The notes under the pieces are model-generated. The model was not told where the DNA came from. It did no database searches and saw only the letters and a program-made list of their open reading frames with translations. Of a stretch of DNA of 5,173 bases, positions 1 to 5,173 are shown piece by piece. Numbering within the stretch: position 1 is the stretch's first letter; every line of letters begins with the position of its first letter. Location of the stretch: contig JAQGJF010001011.1 of the NCBI GenBank assembly GCA_028290765.1, forward strand, positions 1-5,173. Direction: 5' to 3'. The position numbers were made by a program, and so were the translations under genes. The stretch comes from Tardiphaga sp. Lineage in GTDB: Bacteria > Pseudomonadota > Alphaproteobacteria > Rhizobiales > Xanthobacteraceae.

Positions 1-452
1 ACAGCTATGTGGCGGTACACGCTGCGTTCGACGATGGGCTCGAGCTCGAGCTCTGCCGGGCGTGGCGGATGCAGGCAACCAACGCCGTCATCGCCGCCGT
101 GCTCGACCGCGTCATCGCCGACAAGGAGCGTCATGCCGCGTTCGGATGGCTGTATCTGGCTTCGCGCGCCCCGCAATGGACCGAGAAGGAGCGGCAGTCG
201 GTCGCGGAGGAACTCACCGCTCACGTCTGGGACACCGAACTGAAAGGCTATCATTGTCCGTGGCTGGCGCCCGAATACGCGCTCGCTGAGGCCGAGGCCG
301 ACGCCCTGATCGCGGCGGCAGGTCTTGGTGCGGCGAGCCGTGCCGCCGAGGAAGACGTGCTGATCACCTATGTCGGCAATGCGCGAACCCGGCTCGCCGA
401 ACTCGGGGTTGTTCTGCCGGTCTTCGAAACCAACCGCATGCGGGCGTTCTGA
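1..452 (+). CDS. Ferritin-like domain protein, C-terminal part (5' end outside window)
   Basis: The reading frame is open from the left edge (first complete codon at 3) to TGA at 450-452, giving 149 visible residues. The GTG at 9 is in frame but is probably internal, because the frame continues upstream with family-like sequence. The visible part looks like the last helices of a ferritin-like four-helix fold: an acidic helix with a Leu-Glu repeat, then a helix ending DKERHAAFGW (bases about 120-149). That resembles the DExRHAAFGW helix of diiron ferritin-like proteins. After it come further mostly helical, Ala/Glu-rich segments and a C-terminal tail. Family members bind a di-metal centre and some are oxygenases or oxidases, but the activity of this subgroup is unknown to me. 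The position expected to hold the metal-binding Glu is Lys here (codon 123-125), while the His is kept (132-134). The stop lies 3 nt before livH, so co-translation with the transporter is likely. I am fairly sure of the fold and unsure of the function. Confidence 0.7.
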   Translation, partial: SYVAVHAAFDDGLELELCRAWRMQATNAVIAAVLDRVIADKERHAAFGWLYLASRAPQWTEKERQSVAEELTAHVWDTELKGYHCPWLAPEYALAEAEADALIAAAGLGAASRAAEEDVLITYVGNARTRLAELGVVLPVFETNRMRAF

Positions 453-455
453 GCC

Positions 456-1346
456 ATGACCGCGGCTTCAACCGGATCCGCTTTCCTGCAGTTGCTCGTG
501 GCAGGCATCGGCACCGGCAGTATCTACGCGCTAATCGCGCTCGGCTTCAATGTGGTGTTCAAGAGCACCGGAGCCATGAACTTCGCCCAGGGGGAATGGG
601 TCGTGATGGGCGGCATGGTTTCCGCGCTGCTGCTCGGATCCTTCAGCAGCGTCGGCGTCGCGTGCCTGTTCGCGGTGCTGCTGGTTGCGATCTTCGGACT
701 GCTCTCCGAGCGTTTTGTGATCTGGCCGCTGCGCCGGCCAAACCCGCTGTTGATCACGCTCGTCAGCATCGGCCTGTCGATTTGCACCCGAAGCCTTGTC
801 ATGCTGGTCCTCGGCAAGAAGCCGGTCGGCTATTCTGGATTCTCGGATGCCGCGACGACCTCGTTCGGCGGCGTCACGTTTCCATCGCAGACGCTGTGGA
901 TCGCCGGCCTGACTTTGGCGTTCCTCGTCATCATGCACTTGTTTTTCGAGCGCAGCATGCTGGGCAAGGCGCTCCGCGCGGCGGCGGCCGACCGCGAGGC
1001 GGCGGCGATCGTCGGCGTCAAGGTCGAGTCGATGGTTTTGATGTCGTTCGGCATTGCCGCGTTCGCCGGCGCGCTCGCCGGCGCGATCATCACGCCGCTG
1101 ACATTGGCCTCTTACGACCAGGGGGCGATGTTCGGCTTCAAGGGTTTTAGCGCCGCCATGCTCGGGGGATTGGGCAGCCTGCCCGGCGCGGTGGTCGGTG
1201 GATTGGCGCTGGGTCTGCTGGAGGCTTTCGGCAGTTTCTACATTTCATCGGATTTCAAGGACGCCATTGCCTTCGCGGTGCTGCTGCTGATCCTGTTCGC
1301 GCGTCCTTCGGGCCTCCTCGGCCGCGCCGATGTCGTCAAGGTCTGA
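456..1346 (+). CDS. livH: Branched-chain amino-acid-type ABC transporter permease LivH
   Basis: This encodes one of the two inner-membrane permeases of a HAAT/Liv ABC importer, which pairs with LivM to form the translocation path. The protein has 296 residues, usual for LivH, and is mostly hydrophobic, with about eight membrane segments. Family marks are the N-terminal GSIYALIALGFNVVF segment (21-35), the NFAQGEWVVMGGM motif (42-54), the cytoplasmic EAA-type coupling loop GKALRAAAADREAAAIVGV (170-188) that contacts the ATPases, and the C-terminal GGLGSLPGAVVGG stretch (237-249). The ATG at 456 is the natural start: it lies 3 nt after the preceding stop and the family's first membrane segment follows at once. 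No strong Shine-Dalgarno is seen before it, which fits coupling to the upstream gene. Its 3' end overlaps livM. The substrate cannot be told from the permease and need not be leucine. Confidence 0.95.
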   Translation: MTAASTGSAFLQLLVAGIGTGSIYALIALGFNVVFKSTGAMNFAQGEWVVMGGMVSALLLGSFSSVGVACLFAVLLVAIFGLLSERFVIWPLRRPNPLLITLVSIGLSICTRSLVMLVLGKKPVGYSGFSDAATTSFGGVTFPSQTLWIAGLTLAFLVIMHLFFERSMLGKALRAAAADREAAAIVGVKVESMVLMSFGIAAFAGALAGAIITPLTLASYDQGAMFGFKGFSAAMLGGLGSLPGAVVGGLALGLLEAFGSFYISSDFKDAIAFAVLLLILFARPSGLLGRADVVKV

Positions 1347-2400
1347 CGCCGTGGCTCTGGCACCCCTCCCGTCGGAAGCGACTTTGCGGCAGGATCTCGT
1401 GCCCGATTCCCTGGAAGCGGAAGGACCCGCGCGGCTCGGGCCTGCGGTGCGACGGCCGTCCGATCAGCTGTGGCTGATCCTGATCTGGCTCGCGCTGCTG
1501 CCAATTCCCTTCGTCGCCTCCAATGCCTATGTGATCTCGCTTGCCAATATGGCCCTGATCAATCTCATTCTCATCGCGAGTTTGAATCTCCTGATGGGAT
1601 TCGGCGGCCAGATCTCCCTGGGTCACGCCGGCTTCTTCGGTCTTGGCGCCTATGCGAGCGGCATCCTGAACGTCAAACTCGGCCTGACCGCCTGGCTCGG
1701 ATTGCCGGCGGCCGCGCTGACGGCGGCGATCGCGGCTTTGGTGATCGGGCTGCCGGCGTTGCGCCTGCGCGGCCACTATCTGTCGATGGCGACATTGGGC
1801 TGGAATGCCATTCTCGTCGTATTGTTCAATCAACTCGTCAACCTGACCGGCGGTCCGAACGGCCTGCTGGGCGTCCGGCCATTCTCGATCGCCGGGATCC
1901 GGCTCGATACCGAGTTTCGGGCATTCCCGCTGGTGTGGCTGATCTCGCTGCTCGTCATGCTGGCGATCCTCAATCTGCTGGGATCGCGCCTCGGCCGCGC
2001 GCTGCGCGCTGTCGCCACCAACGAACTGGGCGCCGATGCGATCGGGATCGACAGCTTCCGCACCAAGCTTATGTTCTTCGTGCTCAGCGCCGCGATGGCA
2101 GGACTGGCCGGAAGCCTTTACGTCCACGTCAATCAATACGCTTCCCCGGAGACCTTCGGCATTGCCGGCTCGATCCTGCTGATCGTGATGGTCGCCATCG
2201 GCGGAGCCGGCACCTTTTGGGGTCCGCTGCTGGGCGCGCTGATCTACACGGCGGTGCCGCAGCTGCTGCTCGATTATGAAGATGCCGAGTTGATGCTGTT
2301 CGGTCTCGGCATGCTCGTTGTGCTGATCGTTTTTCCCGGTGGCCTGGCCAGCGTGCCCGCGGCCGTCATGCGCCGCTTCGGACCCAGGGAGCGCCCATGA
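1330..2400 (+). CDS. livM: Branched-chain amino-acid-type ABC transporter permease LivM
   Basis: This is the second membrane subunit of the Liv-type importer, the partner of LivH. From the ATG at 1330 it has 356 residues. About the first 45 are polar and probably cytoplasmic, and hydrophobic segments follow to near the end. Family motifs are NLLMGFGGQISLGHAGFFGL (86-105), LRLRGHYLSMATLG (144-157), TGGPNGLLG (173-181), the EAA-type ATPase-contact loop GRALRAVATNELGADAIGI (222-240) and GGAGTFWGPLLGALI (291-305). The ATG start overlaps livH by 17 nt and has no recognisable ribosome site. An in-frame GTG at 1351, just after the livH stop, has AAGG at 1338-1341 and would shorten the protein by seven residues; further in-frame GTGs lie at 1399 and 1447. 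The function is secure, the exact start is not. The gene ends in an ATGA overlap with livG. Confidence 0.95.
   Translation: MSSRSDAVALAPLPSEATLRQDLVPDSLEAEGPARLGPAVRRPSDQLWLILIWLALLPIPFVASNAYVISLANMALINLILIASLNLLMGFGGQISLGHAGFFGLGAYASGILNVKLGLTAWLGLPAAALTAAIAALVIGLPALRLRGHYLSMATLGWNAILVVLFNQLVNLTGGPNGLLGVRPFSIAGIRLDTEFRAFPLVWLISLLVMLAILNLLGSRLGRALRAVATNELGADAIGIDSFRTKLMFFVLSAAMAGLAGSLYVHVNQYASPETFGIAGSILLIVMVAIGGAGTFWGPLLGALIYTAVPQLLLDYEDAELMLFGLGMLVVLIVFPGGLASVPAAVMRRFGPRERP
1338..1341 (+). promoter_or_regulatory. Candidate ribosome binding site for an alternative livM start (GTG 1351)
   Basis: AAGG lies inside the last codons of livH, 9 nt before an in-frame GTG at 1351. The ATG at 1330 has no purine-rich site upstream, so this short site is the main sequence argument for the later livM start. 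It is only four bases and could be chance. Confidence 0.3.
2386..2391 (+). promoter_or_regulatory. Ribosome binding site of livG
   Basis: AGGGAG lies within the last codons of livM, 5 nt before the ATG at 2397. It supports that start over the second in-frame ATG at 2412, which would be 20 nt from the site. Termination of livM at 2400 and initiation of livG share the ATGA overlap, a typical coupling arrangement. Confidence 0.65.
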
Positions 2401-2420
2401 CGGCAGCGCCCATGACAGCA
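2391..2420 (+). repeat. 15-bp tandem duplication carrying the livG start codon
   Basis: Two adjacent 15-bp units, GCGCCCATGACGGCA (2391-2405) and GCGCCCATGACAGCA (2406-2420), differ at one base only. Each holds an ATG in the livG frame, so the protein begins MTAAPMTAP. The unit is a multiple of three and adds exactly five codons without disturbing the frame. The first copy also contains the livM stop, TGA at 2398-2400. Confidence 0.8.
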
Positions 2421-3185
2421 CCGCTGCTGGAGATCGAAAATCTCTTCTGTCATTTTGACGGCGTGACCGCTGTCGCGGATCTGAGCTTCAGCGTACGCGC
2501 CGGCGAGATCAAAGCCGTGATCGGTCCGAACGGTGCCGGCAAGAGCACGCTGTTCAACATGATCGCCGGCGTCACCCGGCCGAGCTCCGGCCGGATCAAA
2601 TTCGATGGCGAGCGTATCGATCATCTGCCGACGTTCCAGCGGGCGCGGCGCGGTGTGGCCCGGACCTTCCAGAATCTGCAGATTTTTCGCGAGATGAGCG
2701 TTCTGGAAAACGTCATGGTCGCCCGCCACATGCGAAGCGCCGCCGGCGTTGTGCAGGCCATGCTGCACGGTCCGGCGTTGCGCGCGGAGGAACGCGCCAT
2801 TACGGCGGCGGCGATGGACCTGCTGGACCGGTTTGGCCTGGCCGACAAATCACGGAACAAGGCGGGCACGCTGAGCTTCGGTCAGTTGAAGGTGCTGGAG
2901 CTGGCGCGCGCGCTCGCCTGCGAGCCTCGCCTGTTGCTGCTCGACGAACCCGCCGCAGGCCTCCCCCACGCGGCGGCCGATCAGATGAGCGGGATCATTT
3001 CCGGTCTCAACCGCGACGGAATGACGGTGCTGCTGGTCGAGCACAATATGCGGATGGTGATGTCGCTGTCGCACGACATACTGGTGCTCAACAACGGGCG
3101 GCGGATCACTGAGGGAACGGCGGACGAGGTGCGCCGACATCCGGAGGTGCTGGCGGCCTATCTGGGCGAGGCTGAAGATGCTTGA
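2397..3185 (+). CDS. livG: Liv-type ABC transporter ATP-binding protein LivG
   Basis: This is one of two cytoplasmic ATPases that power the LivH/LivM importer. The protein has 262 residues, usual for LivG. All working motifs are present: Walker A GPNGAGKST (43-51), the Q-loop Gln92 in RTFQNLQIF, the signature LSFGQLKVLELARAL (159-173), Walker B LLLLDEP with catalytic Glu184 (179-185), and the H-loop His216 in VEHNM. The C-terminal extension ending ..HPEVLAAYLGE (248-258) is typical of LivG and not of most other importers' ATPases. The D-loop region reads AAGLPHAAAD where LivG proteins often have AGLNP, a mild deviation. The start at 2397 is chosen for its AGGGAG site and the ATGA overlap with livM; a second in-frame ATG at 2412 arises from the local tandem duplication. 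The gene overlaps livF by 8 nt. Confidence 0.96.
   Translation: MTAAPMTAPLLEIENLFCHFDGVTAVADLSFSVRAGEIKAVIGPNGAGKSTLFNMIAGVTRPSSGRIKFDGERIDHLPTFQRARRGVARTFQNLQIFREMSVLENVMVARHMRSAAGVVQAMLHGPALRAEERAITAAAMDLLDRFGLADKSRNKAGTLSFGQLKVLELARALACEPRLLLLDEPAAGLPHAAADQMSGIISGLNRDGMTVLLVEHNMRMVMSLSHDILVLNNGRRITEGTADEVRRHPEVLAAYLGEAEDA
3168..3171 (+). promoter_or_regulatory. Ribosome binding site of livF
   Basis: GAGG within the end of livG lies 6 nt before the livF ATG at 3178. Together with the 8-nt overlap it supports coupled translation of the two ATPase subunits. Confidence 0.5.
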
Positions 3186-3891
3186 CGTCAGCAATCTCTC
3201 CGCCGGCTATGGCAGCACGCAGGTGCTTCACAATGTGTCGCTGCATGTCGCGGCGGGGCAATCGGTGTGCCTGATCGGCGCCAACGGGGCCGGCAAGACG
3301 ACGCTGATGCGCTGCATCGCGGGCCTGCTGCAGCCCAGTGCCGGACGCATCACGCTTGCCGATCGCGACATTGCCGCTGCGCCCACCTCGGCGCGGCTTG
3401 GTCTGGGCGTGGCGCTGGTGCCGGAGGGCCGGCGGGTTTTCGCGCCGATGACCGTGCGCGAAAACCTCGAGATGGGAGCTTTCCGGCGGTTGTGGCCGCG
3501 CCGCGAGCGCGGGGTTGCGGTCGATCTGGCGATGGTGTTCGAGCTGTTTCCCCGTCTCCGGGATCGCCAGAAGCAGGCGGCGGGGTTGCTGTCCGGCGGC
3601 GAGCAACAGATGCTGGCGATCGGGCGTGCGCTGATGTCGCGGCCGCGCCTGCTGCTCATGGACGAACCATCGATGGGCCTGGCGCCCCGGGTGATTCAGG
3701 AAATCTACGTCACTATTCGGCGACTCAATACCGAGGGAATGTCCATCCTGCTGGCCGAGCAGAACGCCAACATGGCGCTGCGCAGTGCGGCGCGCGGTTA
3801 CGTGCTGGCCGAGGGCGAAATCGTGGGCGCTGATGAAAGCAGCATCCTGGTCCGGGACCCCGCGGTTCGCACGGCCTATCTCGGTCTCTGA
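3178..3891 (+). CDS. livF: Liv-type ABC transporter ATP-binding protein LivF
   Basis: This is the second cytoplasmic ATPase of the importer and is expected to form a heterodimer with LivG. The protein has 237 residues, the normal LivF length. Visible motifs are Walker A GANGAGKTT (34-42), the LivF hallmark VPEGRRVFAPMTVRENLEMG (81-100), the signature LSGGEQQMLAIGRAL (138-152), and Walker B LLLMDEP with catalytic Glu163 (158-164). LivF characteristically has Glu in place of the usual Q-loop Gln (Glu83) and Gln in place of the H-loop His (Gln195 in AEQNANMAL). Both are seen here, so they are family traits and not defects. The C-terminus ..AYLGL is also typical. The start at 3178 overlaps livG by 8 nt and has GAGG upstream. 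The hydrolase gene follows after 22 nt, without a terminator. Confidence 0.96.
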   Translation: MLDVSNLSAGYGSTQVLHNVSLHVAAGQSVCLIGANGAGKTTLMRCIAGLLQPSAGRITLADRDIAAAPTSARLGLGVALVPEGRRVFAPMTVRENLEMGAFRRLWPRRERGVAVDLAMVFELFPRLRDRQKQAAGLLSGGEQQMLAIGRALMSRPRLLLMDEPSMGLAPRVIQEIYVTIRRLNTEGMSILLAEQNANMALRSAARGYVLAEGEIVGADESSILVRDPAVRTAYLGL

Positions 3892-3913
3892 CACGCATCA
3901 CATCCGGAATGAC

Positions 3914-4750
3914 ATGCTGAACTCGATCATAGATCAGACACTTGAAGCGGAATTCGCGCTGCGCCAACGGCATCCCGAACGCGAGGAGGTCTATGACGAC
4001 CATCGGCGCCGCAGCGCCGCGCTGCGCGCCCGCGGCGACTGCCGTCTCGATCTGCGCTATGGCGCCGGCCCGCGCTGCCTGCTGGATGTCTTCTCCGCCG
4101 ACAAAGATGCTCCGGTACTGTTTTTTATTCACGGTGGCTATTGGCGGGCTTTGGACAAGTCGGACGTGTCCTTTATCGCCGAACCGTTTCAGCGGGCCGG
4201 AATGACGGTCGTGATGCCGGGCTATGATCTGGTCCCGGCCGTCCGAGTTGGCGACATTGTCGATCAGGCGCGCGCGGCGCTCGCCTGGGTGATCGACCGC
4301 ATCGCGCCGGAACGGATCGTTGTCGCGGGTCATTCGGCCGGCGGACAACTGGCCGCCATGCTGGCTTTGGATCAGGCCGAGCGCGGATCGGGGCCGATCA
4401 TCGGCCTCGCTGGAATCAGCGGCGCGTTCGACCTGCGCCCGTTGCTGCGGACTTCGATCAACGGCGACCTCAATCTGTCGGCGGAAGAGGCCGAGTCGGC
4501 CAGTCCGCTGGTGCGTCTGGGGGCGTTGCGGCCGACGGCGCCTTTGATGCCTTTGCTCGCAGTGGTCGGAGGCGATGAGACCGACGGCTTCAAACAATGG
4601 ACGGCCGATCTGGCCATCGGCTGGCGGGCGCACGGCGCGCCGGCCACGCACATCGAGCATGCCGGCCACAGCCATTTCACGATTCTCGATGCGTTGGTGG
4701 AGGACGAAGGGGAAATCCCCCGCGCGATCCGGAGCCTCGCCGGGCGATGA
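3914..4750 (+). CDS. Alpha/beta hydrolase, arylformamidase (kynurenine formamidase)-like
   Basis: From the ATG at 3914 the product has 278 residues and no signal peptide, so it is probably a cytoplasmic serine hydrolase. The fold is shown by the oxyanion-hole motif HGGYW (73-77), the nucleophile elbow GHSAGG with Ser141 (139-144), an acidic cluster GGDETDGF (219-226) that probably supplies the catalytic acid, and GHSHF (251-255), where His254 is the likely catalytic base. HGGYW is typical of the arylformamidase branch (AFMID/kynurenine formamidase-like), which cleaves N-formyl amides; related carboxylesterases are an alternative. The frame is open upstream into livF, but the upstream codons translate to unrelated sequence. 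ATG 3914 lies 22 nt after the livF stop and begins the family-like region; only a weak GGA (3906-3908) precedes it. Placement after the importer suggests it processes the imported compound. The fold is certain, the substrate is not. Confidence 0.85.
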   Translation: MLNSIIDQTLEAEFALRQRHPEREEVYDDHRRRSAALRARGDCRLDLRYGAGPRCLLDVFSADKDAPVLFFIHGGYWRALDKSDVSFIAEPFQRAGMTVVMPGYDLVPAVRVGDIVDQARAALAWVIDRIAPERIVVAGHSAGGQLAAMLALDQAERGSGPIIGLAGISGAFDLRPLLRTSINGDLNLSAEEAESASPLVRLGALRPTAPLMPLLAVVGGDETDGFKQWTADLAIGWRAHGAPATHIEHAGHSHFTILDALVEDEGEIPRAIRSLAGR

Positions 4751-4765
4751 TCGGAACGATCGTCG
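4745..4765 (+). other. Hairpin spanning the hydrolase stop codon
   Basis: CGATGATCG (4745-4753) can pair with CGATCGTCG (4757-4765) over nine base pairs, including one G-U, with a GAA loop. The TGA stop (4748-4750) lies in the 5' arm. No run of T follows, so it does not look like an intrinsic terminator. It could act in mRNA stability, or in separating expression of the hydrolase from that of the Rid gene 37 nt downstream. It may also be chance. Confidence 0.45.
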
Positions 4766-4789
4766 GTTGTGTCCATAGGGTTCGAAGCC

Positions 4790-4794
4790 AGGAG
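4790..4794 (+). promoter_or_regulatory. Ribosome binding site of the RidA-family gene
   Basis: AGGAG lies 8 nt before the ATG at 4803. It is the best-matching ribosome site in the window and fixes this start. The strong independent site fits the 52-nt gap that separates this gene from the hydrolase, where coupling by overlap is not possible. Confidence 0.8.
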
Positions 4795-4802
4795 AACGAA
4801 GC

Positions 4803-5173
4803 ATGTTGAAACCCGTCTTGCCCAATCCGGAATCCGATTCCCGCCTGGCCTATAGCCAGGGCATTCTGGCGCGCGGCGAAACCCGCACGCTTTACATCGC
4901 CGGCCAGGTCGGCGTCGATCCGGCGGGGGTGGTTGCGCCGCTGTTCGAGGCGCAGGTGCGACAGGCCTGGCGCAATTTGCTGGCGGTGCTCGCCGCCGCC
5001 GACATGAAGGTGAGCGATCTCGCCAAGGTCACCGTATACCTGATCCGGGAGAGCGATTACGCGGCCTATGCCGCGCTGCGCGGCGAATTCCTGGGCCCTC
5101 ACAAGCCTGCCTCGACGCTCGTCGTCGCGAAGGCGCTGGCGCGGCCTGAATGGGAGTTTGAAATCGAGGCGAT
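4803..5173 (+). CDS. RidA/YjgF/YER057c/UK114-family protein, C-terminus cut by window edge
   Basis: The frame starts at ATG 4803 and is open to the right edge, giving 123 complete codons. Rid proteins are usually about 125-135 residues, so nearly the whole gene is present. Family features in order: AYSQGILARG (16-25, compare PYSQAV), the strand LYIAGQVGVDPAG (30-42), the helix QVRQAWRNLLAVLAAA (51-66), the strand KVTVYLI (75-81), and the C-terminal EFEIEA (118-123). Rid proteins form trimers; the RidA type hydrolyses reactive imines/enamines from PLP enzymes, and others, such as 2-aminomuconate deaminase, work in catabolic pathways. The Arg that binds the substrate carboxylate in RidA (Arg105 in E. 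coli) falls at KPAST (101-105) and is Ser or Thr here. The protein is therefore probably of a non-RidA subgroup, with a function I cannot name. It probably shares the operon with the hydrolase and transporter. Confidence 0.9.
   Translation, partial: MLKPVLPNPESDSRLAYSQGILARGETRTLYIAGQVGVDPAGVVAPLFEAQVRQAWRNLLAVLAAADMKVSDLAKVTVYLIRESDYAAYAALRGEFLGPHKPASTLVVAKALARPEWEFEIEA

Noticed and set aside
38..51. Perfect 14-bp palindrome GCTCGAGCTCGAGC
   Set aside because: It lies inside the ferritin-like gene and is explained by alternating Leu and Glu codons (LELEL). There is no sign of an operator or mobile-element end.
7..243. ATG-initiated 78-codon frame at the left edge
   Set aside because: It overlaps the ferritin-like frame, and its translation is Ser/Arg-rich and low in complexity. 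The ferritin-like frame has a family motif and runs to the junction with livH.
1336..2421. Open frame of 361 codons on the minus strand across livM
   Set aside because: It is antisense to a clear LivM gene. Its translation is rich in Arg, Gln, His and Glu with no recognisable motif, as expected of a stop-poor shadow frame in GC-rich DNA.
3106..3894. Open frame of 262 codons on the minus strand across livF
   Set aside because: It is a shadow of livF with Arg/His/Gln-rich translation and no motif or ribosome site.
3785..3913. Upstream extension of the hydrolase frame into livF
   Set aside because: The extra residues are the out-of-frame reading of livF and unlike any hydrolase N-terminus. ATG 3914 after the livF stop is the sensible start.
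3892..3913. Possible terminator or promoter between livF and the hydrolase
   Set aside because: The 22-nt gap has no hairpin, T run or recognisable promoter elements.
3725..4825. Open frame of 366 codons on the minus strand across the hydrolase
   Set aside because: It is antisense to the alpha/beta hydrolase, which has intact catalytic motifs. The antisense translation is Arg/Pro-rich and shows no domain.
1..5173. CRISPR arrays, tRNA/rRNA genes, insertion sequences or prophage pieces
   Set aside because: No spaced repeats, tRNA-like cloverleaf, transposase motifs or terminal inverted repeats were seen on either strand. Coding genes fill nearly the whole window.

Overview
The window is a gene-dense, GC-rich stretch with every real gene on the + strand and almost no space between genes. 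The strong G/C third-position bias, the frequent short overlaps and the LivH/M/G/F-type genes suggest an alphaproteobacterium of the Bradyrhizobium/Rhodopseudomonas kind. That placement is inferred from composition and style, not from a marker gene.

Layout: (1) the 3' part of a ferritin-like protein gene, open at the left edge and ending at 452; (2) livH (456-1346), (3) livM (1330-2400), (4) livG (2397-3185) and (5) livF (3178-3891), which together encode the two permeases and two ATPases of a branched-chain/hydrophobic amino-acid-type (HAAT/Liv) ABC importer; (6) an alpha/beta hydrolase with an HGGYW oxyanion motif, resembling arylformamidase (3914-4750); (7) a RidA/YjgF-family protein starting at 4803 and running off the right edge.

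The genes touch or overlap: a 3-nt gap, then overlaps of 17, 4 and 8 nt, then gaps of 22 and 52 nt. No internal promoter or convincing intrinsic terminator is visible. The simplest reading is one operon, with translational coupling through livHMGF. The importer lacks a periplasmic substrate-binding protein in this window, so that component must be encoded outside it or elsewhere.

Liv-type importers in such bacteria often carry amides, aromatic acids or other small organic acids rather than leucine. The transporter is flanked by a ferritin-like protein, a formamidase-like hydrolase and a Rid protein. This suggests uptake plus catabolism of a nitrogen-containing (amide or formamide) substrate. 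The pathway is inference; the substrate cannot be read from the sequence.

Nothing here is a clear new system. The most interesting details are three. The ferritin-like protein has a Lys where the usual metal-binding Glu is expected. The Rid protein lacks the Arg needed for imine/enamine deamination. A 15-bp tandem duplication carries the livG start codon. A 9-bp hairpin also spans the hydrolase stop codon.
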